Assembly (NCBI RefSeq): GCF_000018405.1
Contig: NC_009943.1
Location: 3,599,001 to 3,663,000, forward strand
Origin: Desulfosudis oleivorans Hxd3
Lineage (GTDB): Bacteria; Desulfobacterota; Desulfobacteria; Desulfobacterales; Desulfosudaceae
Direction of reading: 5' to 3'
Length of the DNA stretch: 64,000 bases
Shown here: positions 34,315-45,001 of the stretch, piece by piece
Position numbering within the stretch: position 1 is the first letter of the stretch
How the letters are laid out: every line of letters begins with the position of its first letter
Program-made: the position numbers and the translations under genes
The notes under the pieces: generated by a model
The model's database searches: none
Told to the model about the DNA's origin: nothing
Seen by the model: the letters and a program-made list of their open reading frames with translations, nothing else

Positions 34315-35121
34315 TCAGAGATGGAACATCTTTCCACACTGGTCCTGCAGGGCCACGGAAAGAGAGGCCCTGCTGTCCCTCAGGGCGGCGCCCACCGTGG
34401 CAAGGGCACGCTCCGGCGTGTTATTTTCGTGGCTCAGATGGGCCAGGACCACATGGGCCAGATCCTTGTGGTCCAGTTCGGCCAGCAGCCGCATGGAATC
34501 ATCGTTGGAAAGGTGCCCGTTCCGGCTCTTGATGCGCTGCTTCACCGGCCATGGATAGGATCCGTTGAGCAGCATCTCCGCGTCATGGTTGGCCTCAAGG
34601 ATCAGAGCGCCGCACCCCTTGAGATGTTCCCGGACCATGGTGGTGGCCACGCCCAGGTCGGTGGCCAGCCCGGCCTTGGCCCCGCCGGACTGAAAGGTAA
34701 ACCCCGACGGATCCCGCGCGTCGTGGGAAAGGGAAAACGGATGAATGGTCAGGGTGTTGATGGAAAAGCTCTGGCCGCAGGCAAAATAGCGGCAATCATC
34801 AATGCCGCCCAGCTGGGCAAGGGCCGCCTTGTGAGTTGGGGCGGTAATATAAAGGGGGAGTTTGTGACGGCGGCAGAGAATCCCTGCCCCCCGCACATGG
34901 TCGGTATGTTCATGGGAAATAACAATGGCATCCAGGGACCGGGGATTCACACCGATGGTGGCCAGCCGTCTCTCGATTTCAACGCCTGAAAGCCCGGCGT
35001 CCACCAGAATGGCGGTGTCCGGGCCGGAGATAAAAACAGCGTTGCCGCGGCTGCCGCTGGCCAGAACACAGACAGCAAGATGCTTTTCCTGAGGCAGCAA
35101 TAGTGATTTACAGCGTTCCAA
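34315..35121 (-). CDS. MBL-fold metallo-hydrolase, YycJ/WalJ-like
   Basis: 268 residues. CVLASGSRGNAVFI opens the domain; ISHEHTDHVRG is the HxHxDH metal site, ATDLG and HLSHENNT give the later ligands. This subgroup has single-strand/duplex DNA 5'-exonuclease members. Start is TTG at 35121 with AAGGAA upstream. 56 bases separate it from dut. Confidence 0.85.
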   Translation of the reverse strand: MERCKSLLLPQEKHLAVCVLASGSRGNAVFISGPDTAILVDAGLSGVEIERRLATIGVNPRSLDAIVISHEHTDHVRGAGILCRRHKLPLYITAPTHKAALAQLGGIDDCRYFACGQSFSINTLTIHPFSLSHDARDPSGFTFQSGGAKAGLATDLGVATTMVREHLKGCGALILEANHDAEMLLNGSYPWPVKQRIKSRNGHLSNDDSMRLLAELDHKDLAHVVLAHLSHENNTPERALATVGAALRDSRASLSVALQDQCGKMFHL

Positions 35122-35177
35122 CCGATTTCCTTGTCAACCACGCACCGCGTACCACCGGATGACCGAACGGAATGCCG

Positions 35178-35651
35178 TCATACGCCGGTGTGACCGAAGC
35201 CGCCGGGGCCCCGGTCCGTGGGGGTCAGCTCGTCCACCGGCGCCAGCCGGGCCCGGCAGACCGGTTGAATCACCATCTGGGCGATGCGGTCTTTCCGGTG
35301 AATGGTAAAATCGGATGGCCCCAAGTTGATCACGGCCACCTGCACCTCACCCCGGTAGTCCGCGTCAATGGTGCCGGGCGAGTTGATCAGGCCGATGCCA
35401 TGGCGGACGGCAAGGCCGCTTCTGGGACGAATCTGGGCCTCATATCCCGGCGGCAGTTCCACGGCAAAGCCGGTGGGCACAAGGGCGATTTGCCCCTTTC
35501 CCACCGTGAGGTCTTCTTCCAGGGCCGCCTGCAGGTCCATTCCCGCGGCATTTGGTGTCATGTAGCGGGGCAGGTCGATATCGGCGTCGGCCTCTGGCCG
35601 GACCCGGAGTATGTTGACCACCGGTGCCGGACTGTCCGTGGAAGGGTTCAC
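35178..35651 (-). CDS. dut: dUTP diphosphatase
   Basis: 157 residues with the trimeric dUTPase motifs: [45 protein letters not shown] and the C-terminal [10 protein letters not shown] that closes over the active site. GTG start, 15 bases after the pnp stop. It hydrolyses dUTP to dUMP and PPi. Confidence 0.95.
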   Translation of the reverse strand: MNPSTDSPAPVVNILRVRPEADADIDLPRYMTPNAAGMDLQAALEEDLTVGKGQIALVPTGFAVELPPGYEAQIRPRSGLAVRHGIGLINSPGTIDADYRGEVQVAVINLGPSDFTIHRKDRIAQMVIQPVCRARLAPVDELTPTDRGPGGFGHTGV

Positions 35652-35666
35652 CGCCGCCCGGGCCCC

Positions 35667-37832
35667 CTACCTGTTGTTTCGCCGGTCGGAGTTGCCGCCG
35701 GGCCGACGTGAACGGGGGGCGCTTTTCTCGTCCTCCTCGCCCTTTTCAGGGGCCGGCAGCAGGGCCTTTCGGCTCAAGCGGATCTTGCCTTCAGGGCTGA
35801 CCTCCAGCACCTTGACCCTCACCTTGTCGCCCATCTTGACCACATCGGTAACGCTCTTGACATGGTGGTGTTCCAGCTCCGAAATATGACAGAGCCCGTC
35901 GGTACCGTTTTTGATCTGGATAAAAGCGCCAAAATCGGTAATCCGAACCACCTCGCCCTCGTATATCTCGCCGGGCTCGGGCACCCTTCCGATATCCTCC
36001 ACCGCCTTGATGGCGATTCTGGCCTCTTCTTCCGTGGATGCGGCAATCTTGACGGTGCCTGAATCATCCACCTCGATGCGGGTGTTACTCATGGCCTGAA
36101 GCTCACGAATCACCTTGCCGCCCGGACCGATGATCTCCCGAATCTTGTCGGGATGAATCTTGACGATGTAAATCTTGGGCGCATACGGAGAGATATCGTC
36201 CCGGTAATGGGAGAGGGCCTCCAGCATCTTGCCCAGGATATGGATACGGCCATCCTTGGCCTGGTGCAGGGCCTTTTCCAGAATCTCCCGGGAAAGGGAC
36301 TTGATCTTGATGTCCATCTGAAGCGCGGTAATGCCCTTTTCCGTGCCTGTAACCTTGAAGTCCATGTCGCCGAAATGATCTTCATCACCAAGGATATCGG
36401 AAAGCACGGCCACCTTGTCGCCGTCAGCCACCAGGCCCATGGCGATACCGGACACCGGGGCCTTGATCGGCACGCCGCCATCCATCAGAGCCAGGATGCA
36501 GGAGCAAACGGTTCCCATGGAAGAGGAACCGTTGGATTCGAGCACTTCGGAAACCAGCCGGATGGTGTAATCAAAGGTCTCCTTGTCGGGCAGCACATAG
36601 GAGATGCCCCGGTGGGCCAGGTTGCCGTGGCCGATGTCCCGGCGGCTGGGGCCCATAACCCGTTTGACCTCGCCCACGCAGAAGGGCGGAAAATTGTAAT
36701 GCAGCATGAAGGGCCGGGTCTCGTCCCCGAACAGGGTCTCCACCCGCTGTTCATCATGGCCCGACCCCAGAGTCATCACGCCGAGCACCTGGGTCTCGCC
36801 CCGGGTGAACAGGGCGCTGCCGTGGGTTCTGGGCAGCACACCCACCTCACAGCTGATGGGCCGGACCTCGTCAAAGGCTCGGCCGTCAATGCGCCGGCCC
36901 TGGTTGAGCACGATGTCCCGGCACACCTTCTTGACCAGGTCCGAAAAAAGGCCCTTGATCTCCCTTTTCCGGTCGGCAAAGGCCTCGCCAAGGCCCTGGA
37001 ACAGGTTTTCCCTCACCTTGGACAGCGCGCTTTTCCGGGCGTCCTTTTCAGGCTCCGTCACTGCCTGGGCAACGGCGTCGCCCACCAGCTCCGCAATTCG
37101 GGTCTCCAGCTCAGTGTCTTTTTCCGGCGGCACGATGACCCGCTTGGGCTTTCCGCAGGCGTTTCGCATCTGGTCCTGAATATCGATCAGCGGCAAAAGG
37201 GCGTTGTGGCCGAAAAAGATGGCTTCCAGCATCTCGGCCTCGCTCACCACGTTGCTGCCGCCTTCCACCATGACCACGCCGGAGCGCGATCCCGCCACCA
37301 CAATATTGATATCGCAGTCGTCCAGCTCGGTGTTGGTGGGGTTGGCCACCAGGGTGCCGTTCAGGCGGCCCACGCGGACCGCGGCCAGGGGACCGTCAAA
37401 GGGAAGATCCGAAATGGTCAGGGCCGCGGACGCGCCCACAATGGAAAGCACGTCCGGATCGTTTTCCCGGTCCATGGACAGCACCGTGGTGATGACCTGG
37501 GTTTCAAAGGTGTATCCGGCGGGAAACAGAGGCCGTATGGGTCGGTCGGTCAGGCGGCAGGTCAGTGTCTCTTTTTCACTGGGCCGCCCTATCTCCCGGC
37601 GAAAGTAGTTGCCCGGAATTCGGCCGGCGGAGTATATTTTCTCCTGATACTCCACGGAAAGCGGCAGAAAATCCGCGTCTTCCTTGGGCTCAGTAGCCGC
37701 CGCCACCGTCACCAGGACGATGGTTTCCCCGTACTGGACAAGGGCGGCGCCGGCGGCCTGTTTGGCCAGCCGGCCGGTCTTAATAGTAAACGGCTTGCCG
37801 TTTACGGTTGCTTCAAATACGTGTTCTGTCAT
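35667..37832 (-). CDS. pnp: Polyribonucleotide nucleotidyltransferase (PNPase)
   Basis: 721 residues: two RNase PH domains ([27 protein letters not shown]), a KH domain ([16 protein letters not shown]) and an S1 domain ([17 protein letters not shown]), followed by an Arg/Lys-rich tail. It directs 3'-5' phosphorolytic mRNA decay. AGGAG lies next to a terminator hairpin just upstream, as if expression depends on read-through or processing from rpsO. Confidence 0.97.
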   Translation of the reverse strand: MTEHVFEATVNGKPFTIKTGRLAKQAAGAALVQYGETIVLVTVAAATEPKEDADFLPLSVEYQEKIYSAGRIPGNYFRREIGRPSEKETLTCRLTDRPIRPLFPAGYTFETQVITTVLSMDRENDPDVLSIVGASAALTISDLPFDGPLAAVRVGRLNGTLVANPTNTELDDCDINIVVAGSRSGVVMVEGGSNVVSEAEMLEAIFFGHNALLPLIDIQDQMRNACGKPKRVIVPPEKDTELETRIAELVGDAVAQAVTEPEKDARKSALSKVRENLFQGLGEAFADRKREIKGLFSDLVKKVCRDIVLNQGRRIDGRAFDEVRPISCEVGVLPRTHGSALFTRGETQVLGVMTLGSGHDEQRVETLFGDETRPFMLHYNFPPFCVGEVKRVMGPSRRDIGHGNLAHRGISYVLPDKETFDYTIRLVSEVLESNGSSSMGTVCSCILALMDGGVPIKAPVSGIAMGLVADGDKVAVLSDILGDEDHFGDMDFKVTGTEKGITALQMDIKIKSLSREILEKALHQAKDGRIHILGKMLEALSHYRDDISPYAPKIYIVKIHPDKIREIIGPGGKVIRELQAMSNTRIEVDDSGTVKIAASTEEEARIAIKAVEDIGRVPEPGEIYEGEVVRITDFGAFIQIKNGTDGLCHISELEHHHVKSVTDVVKMGDKVRVKVLEVSPEGKIRLSRKALLPAPEKGEEDEKSAPRSRRPGGNSDRRNNR

Positions 37833-37842
37833 GGTTTCTCCT

Positions 37843-37885
37843 AAAAAAAGGCGGCTTTCTGCGTTGTTCCATACAGCAAGCCGCC
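37843..37885 (-). terminator. Intrinsic terminator/processing hairpin between rpsO and pnp
   Basis: On the minus strand GGCGGCTT ... AAAGCCGCC followed by T7, immediately before the pnp Shine-Dalgarno. In E. coli the same interval holds a terminator and an RNase III hairpin used for pnp autoregulation; the same use here is inference. Confidence 0.7.
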
Positions 37886-37946
37886 ACGGACCGACCTACC
37901 CTGTATACCGAATTTAACAAAAGCCTTGTGTGATGAGGGTGGTGTG

Positions 37947-38216
37947 TTATCTTCTCAACCCCAGTGTGCTGATGATGTCCCTGTAGCGGTTCACATCCTT
38001 GTTCTTGACATAATTAAGCAGTTTTCTGCGCTTTCCCACCAGGATCAGCAGCCCTCTTCGCGAGTGGTGGTCCTTTTTGTGAACCTTCACGTGCTCGGTG
38101 AGATATGTAATGCGGTGGGTCAACAGCGCGATCTGCACCTCGGGCGACCCCGTGTCGGCGTCGTGTACCTTGAATTTGCTGATCAGTTCTTTTTTTACTT
38201 CCGTTGTGTAGGCCAT
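37947..38216 (-). CDS. rpsO: 30S ribosomal protein S15
   Basis: 89 residues starting [36 protein letters not shown] and [20 protein letters not shown] are the S15 signature. The ATG at 38216 has AAGGAGG upstream; the 12 codons ahead of it in frame are not part of the protein. Confidence 0.97.
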   Translation of the reverse strand: MAYTTEVKKELISKFKVHDADTGSPEVQIALLTHRITYLTEHVKVHKKDHHSRRGLLILVGKRRKLLNYVKNKDVNRYRDIISTLGLRR

Positions 38217-38330
38217 GGCCAAAAACCTCCTTGCTCCGTTTCCCGAAATCAAAAATTAAAATGTATTACAATCCTTTTTGCCTTAAAAGTCAATCTCTAT
38301 ATCATACTCGTGCGGCCCGGATAAAGGTTT

Positions 38331-39242
38331 TTATCCGGCCAGCACACACCGATACCGGTAGGTTTCTTCATGACGCTGGACCACGGCCAGCAACCGGCCG
38401 TCGGCGTCTGTAACCTGAAAATACCCTTCGGCATCGGCGGCCGGAAAACCGGCAAAATCCGCTGCCGTCAGCTGCCCTCCGGCGGCGATCCTGCCTGCCA
38501 GCGACGGCGGGGCCGTAAATCGGGGCATACCGGACAATGCCTCGCTCATGGGGACCAGCAGGTCCGTTGCTTTCCCGGCTTTGCACAGGTCCGCCAGGTG
38601 CTCCAGGTCCACGGCCCGGGCCAGATCAAAACCGCCGGCCCGCGTTCTTTCAAGGGCGTAAAGATGCCCGCCGCAACCCAGGGCCCGGCCCATGTCCGCG
38701 CACAGGGTTCGTATGTAGGTACCCGATGAGCAGGTCACCTCAAACCGGACCATGGGCCAACATATCTCCTGCACCGTCAACGACGAAATCACCACCGGCC
38801 GAGCCGGTTTTTCAACATAAACCCCCTGCCGGGCCAGCCGGTACAGAGGAACGCCCTGGTGCTTGACCGCCGAAAACGCCGGGGGCCGCTGTTCACCTTC
38901 ACCCTCAAAGGAGGTCATCACGCGCCGGATCGCATCATCTGAAACGGTTTGCAGGGAGGTGTCGCAGACGGCCGTGACCGTTCCGGTGCGGTCCTGGGTA
39001 TCGGTTTCCACGCCCAGGCACATGACCGCCGCATAGGTCTTGTCACTGGCCAGAAAAAACTCAGCCAGCCGCGTGGCCCGGTTGATCAGGCAGACCAGCA
39101 CCCCGGTGGCAAAGGGGTCCAGGGTGCCGGCATGGCCGACCTTGCGCGCGCCGGTGTGGCGTTTCACAAGGGCCACCACCTTCGCGGAGGTGATGCCGGC
39201 CGGCTTGTTGACCACGATGATCCCGTCCGGCTGCTCCGTCAT
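38331..39242 (-). CDS. truB: tRNA pseudouridine 55 synthase
   Basis: 303 residues. VVNKPAGITS, VGHAGTLDPFATGVL (catalytic Asp) and the later blocks SGTYIRTLCADMG and FEGEGEQRPPAFSAVK are TruB motifs. The ATG overlaps the upstream stop (ATGA). A hairpin around TTATCCGG covers the stop codon at 38317-38338 but lacks a U-run. Confidence 0.95.
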   Translation of the reverse strand: MTEQPDGIIVVNKPAGITSAKVVALVKRHTGARKVGHAGTLDPFATGVLVCLINRATRLAEFFLASDKTYAAVMCLGVETDTQDRTGTVTAVCDTSLQTVSDDAIRRVMTSFEGEGEQRPPAFSAVKHQGVPLYRLARQGVYVEKPARPVVISSLTVQEICWPMVRFEVTCSSGTYIRTLCADMGRALGCGGHLYALERTRAGGFDLARAVDLEHLADLCKAGKATDLLVPMSEALSGMPRFTAPPSLAGRIAAGGQLTAADFAGFPAADAEGYFQVTDADGRLLAVVQRHEETYRYRCVLAG

Positions 39243-40216
39243 AGGCTGTCCGCCAGCCTCAGAATCGTCTCCTTCACGCCGGACAGCGTGGTCGTGATAT
39301 TAAATCCGGCGGCCTTGCTGTGACCGCCCCCGCCAAACCCCACGGCGATTCTGGCCGCGTCCAAGCTGCCGTCGGAACGAAGGCTCACGTGAAAGTGGGA
39401 CACCCCGTCGGGCAGGTCTTCAGCGTGATTCTCCTCTTCAAGAACCAAGGCCGCGATGCGCACGTTCTCGATGTGCTTGGCATAGTTGACCACCCGGCCC
39501 ACGTTTTCCGTCTTCATTCCACTTTGTTTGATCATCTCCTGGGTCACCAGCAGCATGGAGACCGCGCCGTTTTCCGACAGCACAAAGGTGTTGAGCACCA
39601 TCTGCATGAGGCGGATGCGCTCGGCGGAATAGGTGATGTAGACATTTTTCGAAACCGTCTGGGGATCGGCACCCGCCTTGACCAGTTCGCCACAGATGGC
39701 AAAGGTGGAGGCCCCGGTGTTGCCCATGCTGAAGGAGGCCGTATCCGTTACAATCCCGGTATACAGGCCATAGGCTACCTCCCGGGTAATCTCAACCTCC
39801 ATGGTCTTCAGCAGATTGTAGACGATCTCGGCGGTGGCGCAGGCCTCGCAGTCCACCAGTTGAATGCCGCCGAACCGGTCGTTGCTGCAATGGTGATCGA
39901 TATTGATCAGCAGCGGCACTGTGCCGATGGTCTCAGCCAGGCGGCCGATGCGGTCTATCTTGCTGCAATCCAGAATAACAGCCGCTTCGTACCGGCCCAG
40001 ATCGTCAATATGACGGACCAGGCAGTCGCTTAACGGCAGAAACCGGTAGGCCGCGGGCACAGGGTCCTCGTTATACAGGGTAACGTTCTTTCCCATGTTC
40101 AACAGAGCCGCGCCCAGCGCGGTCAGGGCGCCGATGGCGTCACCGTCCGGATGCACATGGGAGGCGATCAATACCGTGTCAATCGTCTTCAGGTGGTCTC
40201 CCACTGTCTGGTACAT
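39239..40216 (-). CDS. nrnA: DHH/DHHA1 phosphoesterase (NrnA-type oligoribonuclease/pAp phosphatase)
   Basis: 325 residues. SHVHPDGDAIGAL, VILDCSKIDRIG, NIDHHCSNDRFG and GLYTGIVTDTASF are the DHH metal sites; GFGGGGHSKAAGF is the DHHA1 signature. Start MYQTVGDHLK at 40216 gives a 38-base overlap with rbfA. The neighbourhood infB-rbfA-nrnA-truB-rpsO-pnp is common and fits a role in finishing RNA decay. Confidence 0.9.
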   Translation of the reverse strand: MYQTVGDHLKTIDTVLIASHVHPDGDAIGALTALGAALLNMGKNVTLYNEDPVPAAYRFLPLSDCLVRHIDDLGRYEAAVILDCSKIDRIGRLAETIGTVPLLINIDHHCSNDRFGGIQLVDCEACATAEIVYNLLKTMEVEITREVAYGLYTGIVTDTASFSMGNTGASTFAICGELVKAGADPQTVSKNVYITYSAERIRLMQMVLNTFVLSENGAVSMLLVTQEMIKQSGMKTENVGRVVNYAKHIENVRIAALVLEEENHAEDLPDGVSHFHVSLRSDGSLDAARIAVGFGGGGHSKAAGFNITTTLSGVKETILRLADSL

Positions 40217-40568
40217 CGTCTTTTTCCGTCTGCAATTCCCGCAAAACCGTATCAATAGACTGGCCGTAGGCAAACGATTCGTCGTAACGAAACCGAATGT
40301 CGGGCATATATTTCATCTTCAGCATACCGGCCAGGGACCGCTTGATAAATCCCTCGGCGCTTTTGAAACCCGCCGCCGCCGCGGCCCGGCCGGCTGTGTC
40401 ACCTGGAATGACGTAATACACATAGGCCACCCCCAGATCCCGGGATACCTTGACCCCGGTGATGGTAGCCATGTCCAGCCGTGGATCGCCCAGCCCTTTT
40501 CGCAGGATTTCAGACACGCCCCGCTGAATGCTGCTGCCAATGCGGTCGGCTCTTGGAAAGCTCTTCAT
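40179..40568 (-). CDS. rbfA: Ribosome-binding factor A
   Basis: 129 residues. RADRIGSSIQRGVSEILRKGLGDPRL and the KH-like block VSRDLGVAYVYYVI are RbfA features. Overlaps the DUF503 gene by 4 bases. It assists 16S rRNA maturation. Confidence 0.93.
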   Translation of the reverse strand: MKSFPRADRIGSSIQRGVSEILRKGLGDPRLDMATITGVKVSRDLGVAYVYYVIPGDTAGRAAAAAGFKSAEGFIKRSLAGMLKMKYMPDIRFRYDESFAYGQSIDTVLRELQTEKDDVPDSGRPPEDD

Positions 40569-40867
40569 ATGGTAAAAATTTCCATCTGGGTATCAATCAC
40601 CCGGCCCTGCCCCATCTGATCGGCCGCGTTGAACATCTGGTCCATCCGGGCATTGACCACCGACACATCGTTACCCACCAGGGCAATACCGATATGGGCG
40701 CTTCGGTGAAGATCGTTGAGCCCCACCTCGGCCACCGACGCGTTAAACGCGTTGCGCAGCCGGGCGATCATCGCCTTGACCACGGCCCGCTTCTCCTTCA
40801 GCGACCGGCACCCGTCGATATGCAGCACAATAAGACCCAGCCCCGCGACCATGGACCCCTGTTCCAT
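40565..40867 (-). CDS. DUF503 family protein (YlxP-like)
   Basis: 100 residues. LIVLHIDGCRSLKEKRAVVKAMIARLRNAFNASVAEV is the family block. Such genes normally sit between infB and rbfA, as here. Function unknown, probably ribosome-linked. The start at 40867 is chosen for GGAAAG seven bases upstream; 40852 or 40879 are possible. Confidence 0.88.
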   Translation of the reverse strand: MEQGSMVAGLGLIVLHIDGCRSLKEKRAVVKAMIARLRNAFNASVAEVGLNDLHRSAHIGIALVGNDVSVVNARMDQMFNAADQMGQGRVIDTQMEIFTI

Positions 40868-40891
40868 TGTTCTTTCCATTCGGAACGCGGA

Positions 40892-43546
40892 TCACAACTC
40901 AGGCTTGATCTCCCGGAGGAAGTAGCACTCGATCACGTCACCGGGCTTGATGTCGTTGTAATTTTCAATACCGATGCCGCATTCATACCCGCTGGCCACT
41001 TCCTTGGCATCATCCTTGTGACGCCGCAGGGAACCGATTACGCCGTTATAGGCAATCACGCCGTCCCTCAGCAGCCGGGCCGGCCGGCCCCGCTCGATTT
41101 TTCCGTCCAGCACGTAGGACCCGGCAATGGTGCCCTTCTTCGGAATGACGAACAGCTCCCGCACCTCGGCCCGGCCCAGCACCTCTTCCTCGAAGGTGGA
41201 AGACATCATGCCGGTGAGGGCCTTCTTGATGTCGTCGATCAGGTCATAAATAATATCATAGGACCGGATATCCACGTTCTCTTCGGCGGCCAGTGCCCGC
41301 ACCTTGGGGCTCGGCCGCACGTTGAAGCCGAGAACAATCGCGTTGGACGCCGACGCCAGGGTCACATCGGACTCGATAATCGTGCCCGGCGCCGAGTGGA
41401 CCACGTGAATCTTCACCTCTCCGGAGGAGAACTTCTGCAGCGAATCGGCAATGGCTTCACAGGAGCCGTTCACATCGGCCTTTATGATGATATTGAGGAC
41501 CTTCTCCTCTTTTTCCTGCATCTTTTCAAAAAAGTTTTCCAGGCTGATGCTGTCTTTTCTGGCCAGATCCTCGGTCCGCTGCTTCTGCTGCCGGTTTTCA
41601 CTGACCGTCTTGGCGCTCTTCTCATCACCCACGGCAAACAGGTCGTCACCGGAAGTGGCCACTCCGCCCAGGCCGATGAGCTCCACCGGCGTGGCCGGCC
41701 CGGCCTGGTCGAGGGGCGCGCCCTTGTCGTCAAACATGGCGCGGATCTTTCCGTAATGAATGCCACAGACTACGGTTTCGCCCACGGAGAGGGTCCCTTC
41801 GTGGATCAGCACGGTGGCCACCGGCCCCCGGCCCGGATCCAGCTTGGCTTCGATGACAACGCCCCTGGCCTTCTTGTCGGGATTGGCCTTCAGCTCCAGC
41901 ATTTCCGCCTGAAGCAGCACCATGTCCAATAGATCGGAAATACCGAGCTTCTGTTTGGCCGACACATTGACAAACATGGTATCGCCGCCCCAGTCTTCGG
42001 GAACCAGGCCGTGATCGGAGGCCTCCCGCTTGACCCGGTCGGGATCGGCGCCTTCCTTGTCGATCTTGTTGACCGCCACCACGATGGGCACGCCGGCGGC
42101 CCTGGAATGGTTGATGGCTTCTATGGTCTGGGGCATGATGCCGTCATCCGCCGCCACCACCAGGATAACAATATCGGTGGCCCGGGCCCCCCGGGCCCGC
42201 ATGGCGGTAAAGGCCTCATGACCCGGAGTGTCGAGAAACACCACTTCGCCGTTGGCCGTATTCACCTTGTAGGCACCAATGTGCTGGGTAATGCCGCCGG
42301 CTTCTCCTTCCGTGATGCGGGACTGACGGATCACGTCCAGCAGGGATGTCTTGCCGTGATCGACGTGGCCCATGATGGTGACCACCGGCGCGCGCTTCTT
42401 CAGGTTTCCCTGATCCTCTTCCACGTTCAACTCAAGCAGCTCCTCTTCCGTGGCGGACGCCTTTTCCACCTCGTACTCAAACTCCGCCGCCACCAGCGCG
42501 GCCGAGTCAAAATCCACCTGCTGGTTCAATGTGGCCATCACGCCCATCCCCATCAATCGGGCAATGACCTCGCTGGCTTTGACGCCCATGCGTTTGGCCA
42601 GTTCGGCCACGCTGATCGATTCGTTGATGCGCACCTTCCGCTTGATCGCCTTGGGGGTTGTGATCTGGGTTTTTGCGCCGCCCGGCACCTTGGCGCCGCC
42701 TTTGCCTTTTTTGCGCATGCGGCCCCGGGTCCGGTCGTAGAGGGCCACCCCTTCAACAATCTCCTTGCGCTTGAAAACCCCCTTCTTCTTGACCGGTACC
42801 GCTTCCTCGGTCTCCACACTCTCTGTTTTTCCCCGCTTCTTGCGATCCTTGCGGGAGGGTTTTTTGTCTTTTTCTCCGGCCGGAGTCGCCGCGGCCGGCG
42901 CCGCGGGACTGTCGGCCGGGGCCGTATCATCGACCACTTCCAGCACGCCCTTGTTGGAAAGTCGCTGGGGCGCATCCGGAAACTTGATAATTTTCGCGGC
43001 CTGGTGCTTTTTCGCTTTTGCCTTTTTCCGGGACGGTGAGCTCTCCTCCTCCGCCGGGGCCGCTTCGGCCGGGTCGACGGCTTCATCCGTCGGCGGCACC
43101 TGGTCAGCCGCCTCCTCCACGGGGGCCTCTTCGGAAACCGATATCTCGGCTTCTTCCGGGGTCTCGGGGGCCGTTGGCGTCTCTGCTTTCGCGGAAACAT
43201 CCGCATCTGCGGCCTCTTCCGGTACCGCTTCCTCGGCTGTTGGCGCCGTCACTTCTTCGGCTTCAGGGGCCTGGGCGGCCGGTGCTTCCGCTTCCGGCTC
43301 GGCCTCGCTTTTTACCGGCTGCCGTCTCTTGCGAATGACGTTGGACCGCACCCGTTTCTGCTCGACCTTTTCCGGCTTCTCAACCTCCGTGCGGAAGACG
43401 CCTTGTCGCACCTTTTCAACAATATCGTCCTCCAGAGAGCTCAGGTGACTCTTTGCCTCAATACCCATCTCTTTCAGCCTGTCCAAAAGATCCGGGTTAG
43501 TCATATTGAGCGATCTGGCAAGTTCAAATATTCTGATTTTTGCCAT
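40892..43546 (-). CDS. infB: Translation initiation factor IF-2
   Basis: 884 residues. N-terminal IF2_N helix-turn ([21 protein letters not shown]), a long Ala/Glu/Pro-rich low-complexity linker (~75-300), a second IF2_N-like segment ([20 protein letters not shown]), the G domain ([23 protein letters not shown]) and C-terminal domains II-IV. Twenty-seven bases separate it from nusA. Confidence 0.97.
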   Translation of the reverse strand: MAKIRIFELARSLNMTNPDLLDRLKEMGIEAKSHLSSLEDDIVEKVRQGVFRTEVEKPEKVEQKRVRSNVIRKRRQPVKSEAEPEAEAPAAQAPEAEEVTAPTAEEAVPEEAADADVSAKAETPTAPETPEEAEISVSEEAPVEEAADQVPPTDEAVDPAEAAPAEEESSPSRKKAKAKKHQAAKIIKFPDAPQRLSNKGVLEVVDDTAPADSPAAPAAATPAGEKDKKPSRKDRKKRGKTESVETEEAVPVKKKGVFKRKEIVEGVALYDRTRGRMRKKGKGGAKVPGGAKTQITTPKAIKRKVRINESISVAELAKRMGVKASEVIARLMGMGVMATLNQQVDFDSAALVAAEFEYEVEKASATEEELLELNVEEDQGNLKKRAPVVTIMGHVDHGKTSLLDVIRQSRITEGEAGGITQHIGAYKVNTANGEVVFLDTPGHEAFTAMRARGARATDIVILVVAADDGIMPQTIEAINHSRAAGVPIVVAVNKIDKEGADPDRVKREASDHGLVPEDWGGDTMFVNVSAKQKLGISDLLDMVLLQAEMLELKANPDKKARGVVIEAKLDPGRGPVATVLIHEGTLSVGETVVCGIHYGKIRAMFDDKGAPLDQAGPATPVELIGLGGVATSGDDLFAVGDEKSAKTVSENRQQKQRTEDLARKDSISLENFFEKMQEKEEKVLNIIIKADVNGSCEAIADSLQKFSSGEVKIHVVHSAPGTIIESDVTLASASNAIVLGFNVRPSPKVRALAAEENVDIRSYDIIYDLIDDIKKALTGMMSSTFEEEVLGRAEVRELFVIPKKGTIAGSYVLDGKIERGRPARLLRDGVIAYNGVIGSLRRHKDDAKEVASGYECGIGIENYNDIKPGDVIECYFLREIKPEL

Positions 43547-43573
43547 CCAGCCTCCTTCTAAGCGTTTCCGCCG

Positions 43574-45001
43574 TTATACCGGCTCATGGCCGTCATCCGC
43601 CGGGGTCTCTCCGGCTGGCGCAATGTCGTTATCCGGCGCCTCTTTATTCGGCGCTTCTTCATCTGGCGCCGGAGATGCTTCTTCTGCCGCCTGCACCCTG
43701 GCTGCCTGTTCTTTGGCTGCCTGCTCTTTGGCTGCTTTCTCCCTGATTGCCTGCTCCCTGGCTGCCTGCTCCGCAACCTTGACCGCGTCACGGATCAACG
43801 CCTTTGCCGAGGCTTCATCAATGCCTTCCAGTTCAATCAGGTCATCAACCGCGGCACCGGAAATATCATCCGCCGAGAAAAACCCGACTTCACACAGCGC
43901 ATTTGCCAGGGACCCATCCACACCGGGTATCTGAAGAAGCGTGTCATACCCCCGTTCCATGGCCTGGGTGTATATGGACTCGCTCTGTACATCAAGGTGC
44001 CAGCCGGTCAGCTTGGAGGCAAGCCGCACATTCTGCCCTCTTCGGCCGATGGCAAGAGAGTGGGACTCGTCGGGCACGATGATCTCCATGGCCGCATTGT
44101 CCTCGTCGATGATCACACGGGCTATCTCTGCCGGAGAAAGCGCGTTGCAGACGAACTTGGCCGGGTCCGGGTTCCAGGGAACGATATCGATCTTTTCCCC
44201 TTTGAGCTCCTTGACCACGTTCTGAATCCGGTTGCCCCGGACCCCCACGCAGGCACCCACCGGGTCGATATCCATGTCGTTGGAAACCACAGCGATCTTG
44301 GTCCGCCCGCCGGCCTCCCGGGCAATGGCCTTGATGGTAATGATACCTTCGCTGATTTCCGGCACTTCCGTCTTGAAGAGATTGACCACAAAATCCGGAT
44401 GGGCCCGGGACAGGATAATCTGGGGGCCGGCGGTCTCCTCAAGCACTTTCATCACATTGGCCCGCACCCTGTCCCCCCGGCGGTAGCCTTCGCCGGGAAT
44501 CTGTTCCCGGGAGTTAAGAATCGCCTCGGCCTCGCCGATATTGACAATCACGTTACCGCGCTCCATGCGGGAGACGATACCGTTGATGATCTCACCCTCT
44601 TTTTCCACGAAATTCTTGTAGACCGCGCTTCGCTCCGCCTCCCGCATCTTCTGAATAATAACCTGCTTGGCCGACTGGGCCGCGATACGGCCAAAGGACT
44701 GCGTGTCCATCTTCACACCGAGGCTGTCTCCCAGTTCACACTCCGGATCCAGGGCCCTGCCCTCCACAAACGTGATCTGCAGATCCGGGTCCTGGACGGT
44801 TTCAACCACCTCCTTGAACTGGAATATCTCAATTTCGCCGGTATCCTCATCATACATGGTTTCGATATCGATAGCCGCGCCATACCGCTTCCGAGCCGCA
44901 GACTTGATGGCCTCTTCAAGGGCCTTCACAAGAGTGTCCCTGTCAATGCCCTTGTCCCGGCTGACCTGTTCTACAACACGTTTCACGTCCTGTATGATCA
45001 T
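43574..45001 (-). CDS. nusA: Transcription termination/antitermination factor NusA
   Basis: 475 residues: NusA N-domain, S1 domain (EIINGIVSRMERGNVIVNIGEAEAIL), two KH domains (VGACVGVRGNRIQNVVKEL) and a helix-hairpin-helix-like C-domain (IPGVDGSLANALCEVGFFSADDI). The tail ends in a degenerate KEQAAKEQAAREQA repeat. Its ATG overlaps the rimP stop. Confidence 0.96.
   Translation of the reverse strand: MIIQDVKRVVEQVSRDKGIDRDTLVKALEEAIKSAARKRYGAAIDIETMYDEDTGEIEIFQFKEVVETVQDPDLQITFVEGRALDPECELGDSLGVKMDTQSFGRIAAQSAKQVIIQKMREAERSAVYKNFVEKEGEIINGIVSRMERGNVIVNIGEAEAILNSREQIPGEGYRRGDRVRANVMKVLEETAGPQIILSRAHPDFVVNLFKTEVPEISEGIITIKAIAREAGGRTKIAVVSNDMDIDPVGACVGVRGNRIQNVVKELKGEKIDIVPWNPDPAKFVCNALSPAEIARVIIDEDNAAMEIIVPDESHSLAIGRRGQNVRLASKLTGWHLDVQSESIYTQAMERGYDTLLQIPGVDGSLANALCEVGFFSADDISGAAVDDLIELEGIDEASAKALIRDAVKVAEQAAREQAIREKAAKEQAAKEQAARVQAAEEASPAPDEEAPNKEAPDNDIAPAGETPADDGHEPV

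Noticed and set aside
38317-38338. Hairpin CCGGATAAA/TTTATCCGG at the truB stop
   Set aside because: No U-run on the transcript strand, so not called as a terminator.
43680-43780. Short tandem-like repeat in DNA (CTGCCTGCTC units)
   Set aside because: It is the coding sequence of the Ala/Glu/Lys repeat tail of NusA, not a separate element.
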